A DNA stretch of 12,188 nucleotides from CALZIK01 sp046756565 (GTDB lineage: Bacteria; Acidobacteriota; Thermoanaerobaculia; Multivoradales; JAHEKO01): NCBI GenBank assembly GCA_046756565.1, contig JBHHWO010000131.1, positions 1 through 12,188 of the forward strand, read 5' to 3'. Under the pieces are notes generated by a model, which made no database searches, was not told the origin of the DNA, and saw only the letters and a program-made list of their open reading frames with translations. The translations under genes were made by a program, and so were the position numbers. Shown in pieces: positions 1 to 6,863 of the stretch; within the stretch, counting starts at the first letter, position 1, and every line of letters starts with the position of its first letter.

Positions 1-3
1 GCG

Positions 4-2316
4 CTACCAGCGACCCTCGGGGATCGGCTCACCACCCGGCAGCCAGGCCAGGCAGGGCTCTTCGTCGAGCCAGTTGAGGGACTCGAGGTTGGCTGAATAG
101 GAACACCGGCGTTCCGATCCCGGCCAGAAGACTTCGACGTCCTGGATGCTCGTGGCGTCGAGGAGGCCGATGTGGGCAAGGTACGGAGCGCTGCCGAAGC
201 CCGTTTTGTGATCCATGAGATAGGTCCTGAGGATCTCGTGGCCGTCCGCGTTCACGGCTCGGACCTTGATCCTGGCCCCGACACCGTAGCGGTTCGTCTG
301 CCTGCCCCGAAGACGGATCTTGAGCCAACGATTGCCAGTTCGACTTTCGTTGAGGAAGAACTGGTTGGGCCACCGATCGCCCGGCCACATGCCACCGAGG
401 CTCGAGTAGAGGTCTTGGTCGCCGTCGCCATCGACGTCGAAGAAGACGATTCCGTGCCCTTTCTGGATTGTGCCGAATCCGTTGGTCATTGAGATGTTCG
501 TGGCGTGGTCACTACATCCCGAGCCGTCCCGGACGCCGCGGAACATGAGGTTCGGAAGAACCAACCAGCCTTCCGGGTTGCCGGTGCCGATGTAGAAGTC
601 GGAACATCCGTCGAGGTCGAGATCTCCGTAGGAGACCCCCATGCTCGGGACCGGCAGCGTCCCGCCGTCGAAATAGTCGCTGTCCGGCTCGAACCGACCC
701 GTCGGGCTGCGGCGCAGAATCAGGCTGCGCCCGGCCGGCTGTCCGATCTCATCGCCGAAAACGGTACCAGCCGTGCTCGTCCAGGCGTCGGTAAACCCAC
801 CCTGGAAGATCTCCAGCTGACCGTCGTGATCGAGGTCGAGAAAAGCGGCCATGAAGCCCGGGCCGTGTCGCTCGCGGGTCGAGAAACGGCCCCCGCCATC
901 GTTGGCCAACAATCGACTTCCGTTCTGAACGATGCTCGAGACAAAGAGATCGAGGTCGCCATCGTTGTCCGAGTCACCCCACGCGGCGCCGATGTAGACT
1001 CGGTCTCTCAGGACTTCGGTGAGTCCCGCCCCGGCAGTGTGGTCGACGAATCGTCCGCCACCTTGGTTGCGAAAGAAGAGCGAGCCTCGATAGGGCCTGG
1101 CTAGGAGCCCGTCCAAAAAGGGAATGCGAAGGCCCCAACGGGAGATGAAGAGATCGAGGTCGCCGTCGTTATCGGCATCTCCCCAGGCGGAACCCCAGGT
1201 GAAGCTGATCTCGTCGTCGAGCCAGCCGTCAAGTAGGCCGGCAGAGAGGGTAACGTCGTCGAAGGTTCCGTCCCCATTGTTGTGCAGGAGCAGATAAGGG
1301 AGAAAGGGCCTGCCGACGAACAGATCGACCCAGCCATCATTGTCATAGTCCGCCGCCGTGATGATGTGAACCTGACTAATCGCACCGAGACCGGCCTCCT
1401 GGGTCCGCTCGACGAAGTCTCGCCCGTCCTGATTGACGTAGTAGTGGAGTGGATCGAAGTTGCCCCCGGTGATGATGTCGAGGTCGCCGTCGAGGTCGAA
1501 GTCCTCGACCGCGACGCCCTTACCGGCGTCGAACGTGTCGACGTGAAGGGCAGAGGCCCGGTCCCTGAAGACGAGATCGCTGTGCTCTTGGGCGAGTTGT
1601 GAGGCTTTCTGGCCGTAGAACGTATCGACAAAGGCAGTGTCGATCCGGTCCTCGGGAGGAACGCGCTGCGGAAACTCGCCCAAGGTCATGTAGGTGAAAT
1701 TGAGAAGCCACTGGTACACGCGATTGCCCGGATGCGCTGCGCGGAGGCGATGGAGAAGCTCCCGGGCTCGTCGAGAGCTCTCCGGGAGGCTGTGGTAACG
1801 ATTGAGGGGAAGAGAGCACATGAGCTGGAGATGTTCCGGCCGGCGCAGTGGTGGCTCGGTTGTCTTGTCGGGAGGCAACGGTCCGGTCCGGAGCGCGGCA
1901 AGGCAATTGTCCGCCTCGGCAAGTCGCATGTATGAGTTGGCAAGCCAGAACATCAACTCTTCGGATCCGCGCTCCTTGTCGAGTGAACGCTCCAGCATCT
2001 TGACGGCGGTGGTGAAATCGCCCACGTGATAGGCCAAGAGGCCGCGCTCGAGGTCCGTCTCGGCGGCACGCCTGACACCTTCGAAATCGTAGTAACCGGA
2101 CTCTGGATTGAAGCTCAGCCGTACCAGGTATCGCGCCATGTACGACAAGAATCTGTAGTTGTTCCAGCTTTCCTTGAAGCCAGCGTGTCGAGCCTGAGAC
2201 CACATGGCGGCCGCCAGCCCCGAGTGGCGTTCAAGGAAGAGCCACGAGGCACCCACCAGGACGAGCAGGACCAGTCCCGCTCCGAGTGTGTTGCGAGTCC
2301 CGGGGGTAATCCGCAC
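4..2316 (-). CDS. Membrane-anchored TPR / FG-GAP (VCBS) repeat / ASPIC-UnbV protein (CRTAC1-like)
   Basis: Large surface or periplasmic protein of unknown substrate. I prefer the GTG start at 2316 (770 aa) because GGAG lies 8 nt upstream; the longer ATG start at 2514 (836 aa) has no visible ribosome site and adds a stretch of unremarkable composition. Numbering from the longer form: one hydrophobic segment at about 77-95 that would act as a signal anchor, a TPR-like helical region at about 150-275, and a beta-propeller region at about 330-720. The propeller carries at least seven Asp-rich calcium-binding-type loops, for example DFDLDGDLD, DYDNDGWVD, DADNDGDLD, DSDNDGDLD and DVDGDGDQD. The C-terminus (about 730-815) has the look of an ASPIC/UnbV domain (GVGARIKV, then VEVFWPGS). 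The combination is frequent in Acidobacteriota and Planctomycetes as a CRTAC1-like protein. Function is not known; adhesion or scaffolding is an inference. The stop is TAG at 4-6, so the gene is complete. Confidence 0.88.
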   Translation of the reverse strand: MRITPGTRNTLGAGLVLLVLVGASWLFLERHSGLAAAMWSQARHAGFKESWNNYRFLSYMARYLVRLSFNPESGYYDFEGVRRAAETDLERGLLAYHVGDFTTAVKMLERSLDKERGSEELMFWLANSYMRLAEADNCLAALRTGPLPPDKTTEPPLRRPEHLQLMCSLPLNRYHSLPESSRRARELLHRLRAAHPGNRVYQWLLNFTYMTLGEFPQRVPPEDRIDTAFVDTFYGQKASQLAQEHSDLVFRDRASALHVDTFDAGKGVAVEDFDLDGDLDIITGGNFDPLHYYVNQDGRDFVERTQEAGLGAISQVHIITAADYDNDGWVDLFVGRPFLPYLLLHNNGDGTFDDVTLSAGLLDGWLDDEISFTWGSAWGDADNDGDLDLFISRWGLRIPFLDGLLARPYRGSLFFRNQGGGRFVDHTAGAGLTEVLRDRVYIGAAWGDSDNDGDLDLFVSSIVQNGSRLLANDGGGRFSTRERHGPGFMAAFLDLDHDGQLEIFQGGFTDAWTSTAGTVFGDEIGQPAGRSLILRRSPTGRFEPDSDYFDGGTLPVPSMGVSYGDLDLDGCSDFYIGTGNPEGWLVLPNLMFRGVRDGSGCSDHATNISMTNGFGTIQKGHGIVFFDVDGDGDQDLYSSLGGMWPGDRWPNQFFLNESRTGNRWLKIRLRGRQTNRYGVGARIKVRAVNADGHEILRTYLMDHKTGFGSAPYLAHIGLLDATSIQDVEVFWPGSERRCSYSANLESLNWLDEEPCLAWLPGGEPIPEGRW

Positions 2317-2589
2317 TGTATCGGCTCCGGCCTTCAGTTGGTTTCTATGGTACCCGCTTGGGGCCAATGACCGCCCATTTCTCTCGTGAGTTCTATCGGG
2401 GGCGTCGGCGGTACACTCCGGTCGTACATTGAAGGCAAGTGGCAACTCGCTCGACTGAACGGTGAGAACCGGCGCCGAACTCGCCGATCCAGATCCGAAT
2501 CTTTCATCTCGCATCTGACGTATAGCGATGCGACGGGCCGAGCTTGCGGGCCGGTCCGACCCAAATCGATTAATCTACGGTCGCCCTGA
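2317..2589. other. Divergent intergenic region between the FG-GAP gene and the small plus-strand ORF
   Basis: About 270 bases without a convincing gene if the FG-GAP protein starts at the GTG at 2316. The minus-strand reading frame stays open to an ATG at 2514, but the added 66 residues show no domain and the ATG lacks a ribosome site. The region should hold the promoter of the FG-GAP gene. I see no clear -35/-10 pair: TTGCGG at 2544 and TAATCT at 2571 face the plus strand but are 21 bases apart, which is too wide for a standard promoter. Confidence 0.4.
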
Positions 2590-2817
2590 GTGATGGCGCA
2601 TCTGAGGAAACTGCTCAAGTGGCTCTCCGTTGGTGCGGGCCTTCGAGAGAAGGAAGCCGCCCACCGAGAATTGCAGCGAGAGCTGACGATGCTCTCGACC
2701 CAGGGCAGGCAAATCATCGCCAGCGAGAGCGGCCACGGGATTCAGTCCGATCAACCGGAGCTTCTGGTCGAATCGGTAGAAGAACTGATTCAACGGGTCC
2801 GAGACGAACGGGAGTAG
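2590..2817 (+). CDS. Possible small hypothetical protein, helical and charged
   Basis: A 75-codon ORF starting at GTG 2590 with ATG directly after it at 2593, ending at TAG 2815. The product is a basic amphipathic N-terminus (LRKLLKWLSV) followed by a charged, Glu/Arg/Gln-rich stretch that would form helix or a short coiled coil. Third codon positions are mostly G or C, as in the neighbouring real genes, which favours coding. Against it: only a weak GAG ahead of the start, no recognisable family, and a competing minus-strand ORF over the same bases. It stands alone on the plus strand between two minus-strand genes. I do not recognise it and infer no function. Confidence 0.4.
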   Translation: MMAHLRKLLKWLSVGAGLREKEAAHRELQRELTMLSTQGRQIIASESGHGIQSDQPELLVESVEELIQRVRDERE

Positions 2818-2875
2818 CCTTGGCGGGGCTAGTCGGTCCCTGAAGGCAGATGCGCCGTCGGCATGTCGAAGACCT

Positions 2876-2906
2876 GAATAAGGGGACAGAGTCCGCTTTT
2901 CAGCAA
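2876..2906. repeat. Short GGGGACAGAGTCC repeat, REP/RAYT-type fragment
   Basis: The stretch contains AATAAGGGGACAGAGTCCGC followed by a run of T. Its core GGAC-AGA-GTCC is a 4-bp stem with a 3-nt loop (2884-2894). From general knowledge, sequences of this form recur as short dispersed repeats in many bacterial genomes and often lie beside REP-associated tyrosine transposase (RAYT) genes. No transposase is present here, so this would be a stand-alone or decayed copy downstream of the DUF2911 gene. The assignment rests on pattern memory, not on a search. Confidence 0.45.
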
Positions 2907-2938
2907 ACTCCTGCAAGATAGCACCGGCTGAGCCGTCT

Positions 2939-4087
2939 CTACGGGTTGATGTTCTCGCCCTTCTCGAGCTTTGCTATCTGGGCCTCGAGGTTCTGCTTCT
3001 GCGGACCTTCTGGGGCTCTCGTCAGTGCGATCTGCGCGTGCTCCACGGCTTTCTCGAAGTCGCCCTCCTGGGCGTAGACCCGGGCCATGCCGAAATCTGT
3101 AGGCCACTCGCCGGAGTTCTTCTCGTAGTTCTTGCGGAAGATCAGGTTGGCGGCCTCCATCTGGCCCGCCCCCTGCAGTCCGCGCGCGGCCATGTGCACC
3201 AGTACGGCCGTGGCGGTGGGGTGATCGATCGCCTGATCGAGGGCCTCCATGGCCTCTTCGTTGCGTCCGAGCTGGTTGAGGACCTGCGCCTTGTTCGACA
3301 GCGTCGGCCAACCCGTGTTCGCCGCGATGGCGGCGTCCGCCCAGCGCACCGCGTCTTCGTGATAGGCCTCTTGTTGAGAAGCCCAGGTCGAGGCGCGGAC
3401 GAAGTTCTGGAAGTTGAAGCCGATGGCGCCGGTGAGCTCCTGGCTCATGGTCTGGTGGTAGAGCTCGTTGAGGTTCGGAACTGAAACCCGGAAGGGCACC
3501 CGGAGGTTCTCCCAGTGGAGAACGGCCAGTGAGGTGTCGAGCTGGCGATCGTCGAACTCGAACGTCAGCCACTCGCGGAAGAAGTCGGTCTTCTCGGGCT
3601 TGACCTTCACCTGCAAGGCATCGAGCTCGGGCTCGTAGAAGAAGCTGCCCCAGGCTTCGGTATTTCGGTTGAAGATGATGGTCCACTCCTCCTCGCCGGG
3701 AGCCATGAAGAGAGCGTACTTGCCGGCTCCAAGGGCCTCGCCTTCGACCTCAACGTCGTGAGAAAAGGCGATGGTCGTGTTCTCGTTGGCGCCCACGCGC
3801 CACGGCATGGTCTCGGCCGTGCCGAAGCCCGGGTAGAAGGGATTGGCCGCGATGCCCCAGGGCACGAGCTGGCCCCAGATCTTGCCCGTGCGGTCCTGGC
3901 CCTGAGGGCTGGTGACGTCGGGGGCGTTGTAGTCGATCGTCACCGAGACCATTCCCATGTACTGAGTGATGACGGCGCGCTGGTTGGCGCCGGGCGGCGG
4001 CGTGGTCAGCCTCTGGGCGGTGATCGCGCTCGTGGATGCGACCAGTACCAGAAGGGCGAGAGCAAAGCGAAGGGAGTGTTTGTACAT
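2939..4087 (-). CDS. Secreted DUF2911 protein with C-terminal TPR-like region
   Basis: 382 aa. The ATG at 4087 is preceded by AGGAG 8 nt upstream, an excellent ribosome site. Residues 1-25 form a signal peptide (positive start, hydrophobic ALALLVLVAS, likely cleavage near AITAQ). Residues about 35-185 match the DUF2911 pattern: SVTIDYNAPDV, WGQLVPWG, WRVGANENTTI, GKYALFMAPGEEEWTIIFN and a Trp-Gly before the second half. Residues about 225-375 look like TPR-type helical repeats (NKAQVLNQLGRNEEAMEALDQAI, then MARVYAQEGDFEKAVEHAQ in pieces). DUF2911 proteins are common in Bacteroidota and Acidobacteriota, exported, and of unknown function; the TPR tail suggests a binding role. It is separated from the upstream oxidoreductase by 109 bases and may have its own promoter. 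The stop is TAG at 2939-2941. Confidence 0.92.
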   Translation of the reverse strand: MYKHSLRFALALLVLVASTSAITAQRLTTPPPGANQRAVITQYMGMVSVTIDYNAPDVTSPQGQDRTGKIWGQLVPWGIAANPFYPGFGTAETMPWRVGANENTTIAFSHDVEVEGEALGAGKYALFMAPGEEEWTIIFNRNTEAWGSFFYEPELDALQVKVKPEKTDFFREWLTFEFDDRQLDTSLAVLHWENLRVPFRVSVPNLNELYHQTMSQELTGAIGFNFQNFVRASTWASQQEAYHEDAVRWADAAIAANTGWPTLSNKAQVLNQLGRNEEAMEALDQAIDHPTATAVLVHMAARGLQGAGQMEAANLIFRKNYEKNSGEWPTDFGMARVYAQEGDFEKAVEHAQIALTRAPEGPQKQNLEAQIAKLEKGENINP

Positions 4088-4196
4088 CGATAGGTCTCCT
4101 GCCAGGAATTGAGGAAAGGGCGCACAGGCCCTACTTCGGAAAGATGTTCTTCTACTACGGGTAGGCTGGGTAAAGGTTGCTCTGCGTGGGGTCGCT

Positions 4197-5330
4197 TCAG
4201 TCGAGATCGGTTACCGACACACCGGCGAGCTCGGATAGAAGGCTCTCGCCCCAGACCTGGGCCGGGGTGCGGACGCCGGGTTCGAATTCGCTTTCCAGGA
4301 CCTTCGAAGCCAGCAGCACCGTGGCGTCCGCGGTGACGTCGTAGACCTGTGGGGTTACCATCCGCGAGCGCGCGATGCGGCCGCCGCCGGCTTCGGCCTC
4401 GGCGACCACGATCTTGCGTTCCGAATCGCGCTGGCTCCGCGAAGGCCCTTCCGGAAAGAGCGGCGCCCATAACCCCGCGAGAGCCCGCACGGGCCGGTGG
4501 AAACCGGCCAGGGCACGAGTCCAGAGAAGACCGGCGCGCTCCCAGGGGTAGGTGTCCAGATAGGTCTCCACGTTCGGGATGCCGGTCGAGCGGTGAGCGG
4601 TGGCGACGTCGCCCCAGGCGATGGCGCTGCAAACTGTCGGCCCGGCGCCGAAATCGAAGCGATGTTCCAGGCGGCCCGCCGGAATGTGCTCGAGACGGCC
4701 GTCGCGGCGGACCGGCACACTGCCGTCGAGCATCTCGATCGCGGTCCGGTACGAGCCGCGCGAACCGAACCGGAAGCGTGAGTAGCCGAGCCGAAGTCTT
4801 GTGGCGCCGGGTAGCCGGCCAGCGACACGAACTGCAAGCGCGTCCGACACGGCCACCGCGAAGGCCGCGCCCGGGAGGATCATGACGCCGCGCGATCGCG
4901 CTTGCGATTCGTAGCGATGAAGACCGTCGAGCACCTTGTACTCGCCGGCGATGTCGAGGTAGTGAGCGCCGGTTCTGAGGCAGGCTTCGGCCATCGGCGC
5001 GGCGGTCTCCGAGAACGGTCCGGCGAGATGGACCACAAGGTCGATGTCGGCCAGCGTTCGATCGAGACCGGCGGAGTCGTCGAGGCGGACGGCCCGCGCC
5101 TCCAGTGCGAGCGACTCCGCCAGCGGGGCGAGGCGCCCGGCGCTCCGGCCGGAGAGGACCGGCGACAAGCCGCGTGCCAGAGCCCGGTCGAGGGTCAGCC
5201 TGCCGGTGTAGCCGGTAACGCCATAAAACAGCAGCCGGCGGTCTGAGATATGTGAGCCAGCCGAGCCGTCCGTGTTATCGGAGCCTTCAGAGGCATCGCA
5301 GCCAGAGGCTCGGGCTTCGGCGGCCGTCAA
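4197..5330 (-). CDS. Saccharopine dehydrogenase-like NAD(P)-dependent oxidoreductase
   Basis: 377 aa, cytoplasmic. The nucleotide-binding motif GVTGYTGR sits at residues 37-44, followed by the family pattern LVVHLAGPF (about 98-106), a Cys-Leu-Arg-Thr-Gly helix end and HYLDIAGE (about 123-130). This is the saccharopine dehydrogenase / trans-acting enoyl reductase group; the length fits. Members include lysine-pathway enzymes and enoyl reductases of lipid synthesis, and most annotated homologues have no proven substrate, so I do not name a reaction. The start is TTG at 5328-5330, overlapping the TGA of the GYD gene by TTGA; no ATG, GTG or other TTG lies between it and the Rossmann motif. This leaves a 30-residue Ser/Gly/Asp-rich N-terminal lead, longer than usual. 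An AGGAG lies 14 nt upstream, rather far. Translation is probably coupled to the GYD gene. Confidence 0.85.
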   Translation of the reverse strand: MTAAEARASGCDASEGSDNTDGSAGSHISDRRLLFYGVTGYTGRLTLDRALARGLSPVLSGRSAGRLAPLAESLALEARAVRLDDSAGLDRTLADIDLVVHLAGPFSETAAPMAEACLRTGAHYLDIAGEYKVLDGLHRYESQARSRGVMILPGAAFAVAVSDALAVRVAGRLPGATRLRLGYSRFRFGSRGSYRTAIEMLDGSVPVRRDGRLEHIPAGRLEHRFDFGAGPTVCSAIAWGDVATAHRSTGIPNVETYLDTYPWERAGLLWTRALAGFHRPVRALAGLWAPLFPEGPSRSQRDSERKIVVAEAEAGGGRIARSRMVTPQVYDVTADATVLLASKVLESEFEPGVRTPAQVWGESLLSELAGVSVTDLD

Positions 5331-5617
5331 CCGGCCCCGATCAGCTCCTGAGCCTCGGCCCAGTCGAAGGCACGGAGCGTGGTGGTGCGCACGTTGCCGC
5401 TCGCGCCCAGGTGCAGGAGCACCGAAGCTGCCCTTTCCTCGCGCTCGGCTTCCATGATCAGCACGCCGTCGTGGCTGCCGATGGTCCAGTACTGACCGAC
5501 GATCGTCACACCCATCTTTTCGGCGAACTCGTTGAAGGCATCGGCGCGCTGGGGAGAGTCCTTCAAGTGGCGGATTCCCTGATCGGTGTAGTCAAGCAGG
5601 ACGATGAATGTGGCCAT
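5327..5617 (-). CDS. GYD-domain protein
   Basis: 96 aa starting with MATFIVLLDYTDQGIRHLKD. I chose the ATG at 5617, preceded by AGAGGA about 6 nt upstream, over an in-frame start at 5743, because the family begins with this first beta strand. The dimeric ferredoxin-like fold of GYD proteins is indicated by the strand/helix order and by the core pattern WTIGSHDGVLI at residues 44-54, a variant of the Gly-x-Tyr-Asp signature in which His replaces Tyr. Function of the family is not established. Its TGA overlaps the TTG start of the saccharopine dehydrogenase-like gene, so the two are likely co-translated. It follows the cyclodeaminase remnant by 61 bases. Confidence 0.88.
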   Translation of the reverse strand: MATFIVLLDYTDQGIRHLKDSPQRADAFNEFAEKMGVTIVGQYWTIGSHDGVLIMEAEREERAASVLLHLGASGNVRTTTLRAFDWAEAQELIGAG

Positions 5618-5678
5618 GGCGTTCCTCTGGTTCTGGGTTCTCTGGATGGTGAGTCTCTGACGGGGCTGTCGGACGATC

Positions 5679-5861
5679 TTATGTTCCGGCTCGGTGGGAG
5701 CGAAAGACCGCATCCGCGATCTGGACGTCTTGGACCGCGACAACCGTGAGGTCTGCGACGAACCCCTCTTCCATGGCGCCGACGAGATCGACGCCTGCCA
5801 CGAGCTTCTCGATCTTAGGCCAGCCTATAATGACCGGATCGTGGCTCGTGGCCTCCGTCAA
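5679..5861 (-). pseudogene. Internally deleted ornithine cyclodeaminase / mu-crystallin family gene remnant
   Basis: A 60-codon frame from TTG at 5861 to TAA at 5679-5681. Residues up to about 36 resemble the N-terminus of the ornithine cyclodeaminase family (VIIGWPKIEKL, then DLVGAMEEGFVA), and the last about 24 resemble its C-terminus (AVQDVQIADAVFR, compare the usual TGVAVQDIQIA). The roughly 260 residues that normally lie between, with the NAD-binding fold and catalytic Asp, are missing, yet the frame is kept. Intact members are about 310-330 aa. The TTG overlaps the TGA of the threonine-dehydratase gene (TTGA), the tight spacing expected for a formerly coupled gene. Neighbouring dehydratase and cyclodeaminase genes are known from other genomes, for example the EutB/EutC pair of ectoine use. 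I infer a large in-frame internal deletion; a misassembly is the alternative. The family assignment comes from motif memory. Confidence 0.68.
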
Positions 5862-6817
5862 AGCACTTCCTTCAACACCGCGCTGTCGATATTGGCGCCG
5901 CACAAGACGATTGCCACGTTCGCGCCCTTCCAGTGCTCCCGCTGTTTCGAGTAGGCCGCCGCGGCGACCGCAGCGGCGCCCTCGACCAGAGTGTGGTAGC
6001 TGCCGACGAGCCGCCGCAGGGCCTGGCGGATCTCATCCTCGGAGACCAGGAACGACTCGTCGATCACCTGCCGGCAGAGCTCGAAGGTGATCGAGTCGGT
6101 CTCGACTCCGCCCGCGCTGCCGTCCGAGAGCGTCGGCAGCGATTCAAGCTCGACTACGCGGCCCGCTTCGAGTGAAGTGTGCATGACGGCGGAGTTCTCG
6201 GGCGAGCAGGCGATGACCGTGAGATCGGGCCAGACCGTCTTGAGATAGCCACCCACACCGGAGATCAAGCCGCCGCCCCCGAGGGTCACGAACACCGCGT
6301 CGAGAGGGGAGCCCTCAGGGAGCTGGCGGACCAGCTCTGCGGCGAGGGTCCCCTGTCCGGCCACGATCAACGGGTCGTTGTAGGGCGAGACGTAGGCCAT
6401 CCCTTCGGCCGCGGCGTGGCACCGCGCCTCCGCCTCGGCGAGCACGCAGTCGTTGCCGCGCGTGTAAACCTCGCCGCCCCACGAGCGGATCGCCGCGAGC
6501 TTGGACTCGACCGCTCCTTCCGGCACGTAGACCACGGCGCGGCAACCGACGGCGGCCGCGGCACAGGCGACGGCGGCTCCGTGGTTGCCTGAGGAGGCCG
6601 CGACGACCCCTCGCTCCCGTTCCTGTTCGGTCAGGCAAAGTATCTTGTTGGTGGCGCCCCGCAGCTTGAACGAGCCGGTGATCTGGAGATTCTCGAGCTT
6701 GAGCCAGACGCTCGCGCCGCTGCCGTCGGCGAGATGGCGCGAGCGCTCTACCGGCGTCGTGCGCACGCGTCCCTCGATGCGCCTCGAGGCCGCCTCGACG
6801 TCTTCGCGGAAGTTCAC
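5858..6817 (-). CDS. PLP-dependent threonine/serine dehydratase family protein
   Basis: 319 aa if the GTG at 6817 is used. This fits the family length of about 320; an in-frame start at 6934 would overlap the upstream gene and adds an Arg/Ser-rich tail with no similarity. Fold type II PLP enzyme: GSFKLRG with the cofactor Lys at residue 51, the phosphate and substrate loop SSGNHG at 75-80, the glycine loop GGGG at 180-183, EGAAA near 279 and CGANI at 306-310 next to the pyridine nitrogen. Expected reaction: deamination of threonine or serine to the 2-oxo acid plus ammonia. Serine racemase or a EutB-like hydroxyectoine dehydratase are alternatives; there is no C-terminal ACT domain, so it is the short catabolic type rather than feedback-inhibited IlvA. 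It starts 46 bases after the amidohydrolase stop and runs into the cyclodeaminase remnant by a TTGA overlap. The ribosome site is weak. Confidence 0.88.
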   Translation of the reverse strand: MNFREDVEAASRRIEGRVRTTPVERSRHLADGSGASVWLKLENLQITGSFKLRGATNKILCLTEQERERGVVAASSGNHGAAVACAAAAVGCRAVVYVPEGAVESKLAAIRSWGGEVYTRGNDCVLAEAEARCHAAAEGMAYVSPYNDPLIVAGQGTLAAELVRQLPEGSPLDAVFVTLGGGGLISGVGGYLKTVWPDLTVIACSPENSAVMHTSLEAGRVVELESLPTLSDGSAGGVETDSITFELCRQVIDESFLVSEDEIRQALRRLVGSYHTLVEGAAAVAAAAYSKQREHWKGANVAIVLCGANIDSAVLKEVL

Positions 6818-6863
6818 GATCGCGATGGTATCGCCACGTCGAGTCCGCGAAGTCCTTGATCGG

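Noticed and set aside
4117..4132. AGGGC / GCCCT hairpin between the saccharopine-dehydrogenase-like and DUF2911 genes as a terminator
   Set aside because: Only a 5-bp stem, and the following minus-strand bases (TTCCTCAATTCC) are only mildly T-rich; too weak to call.
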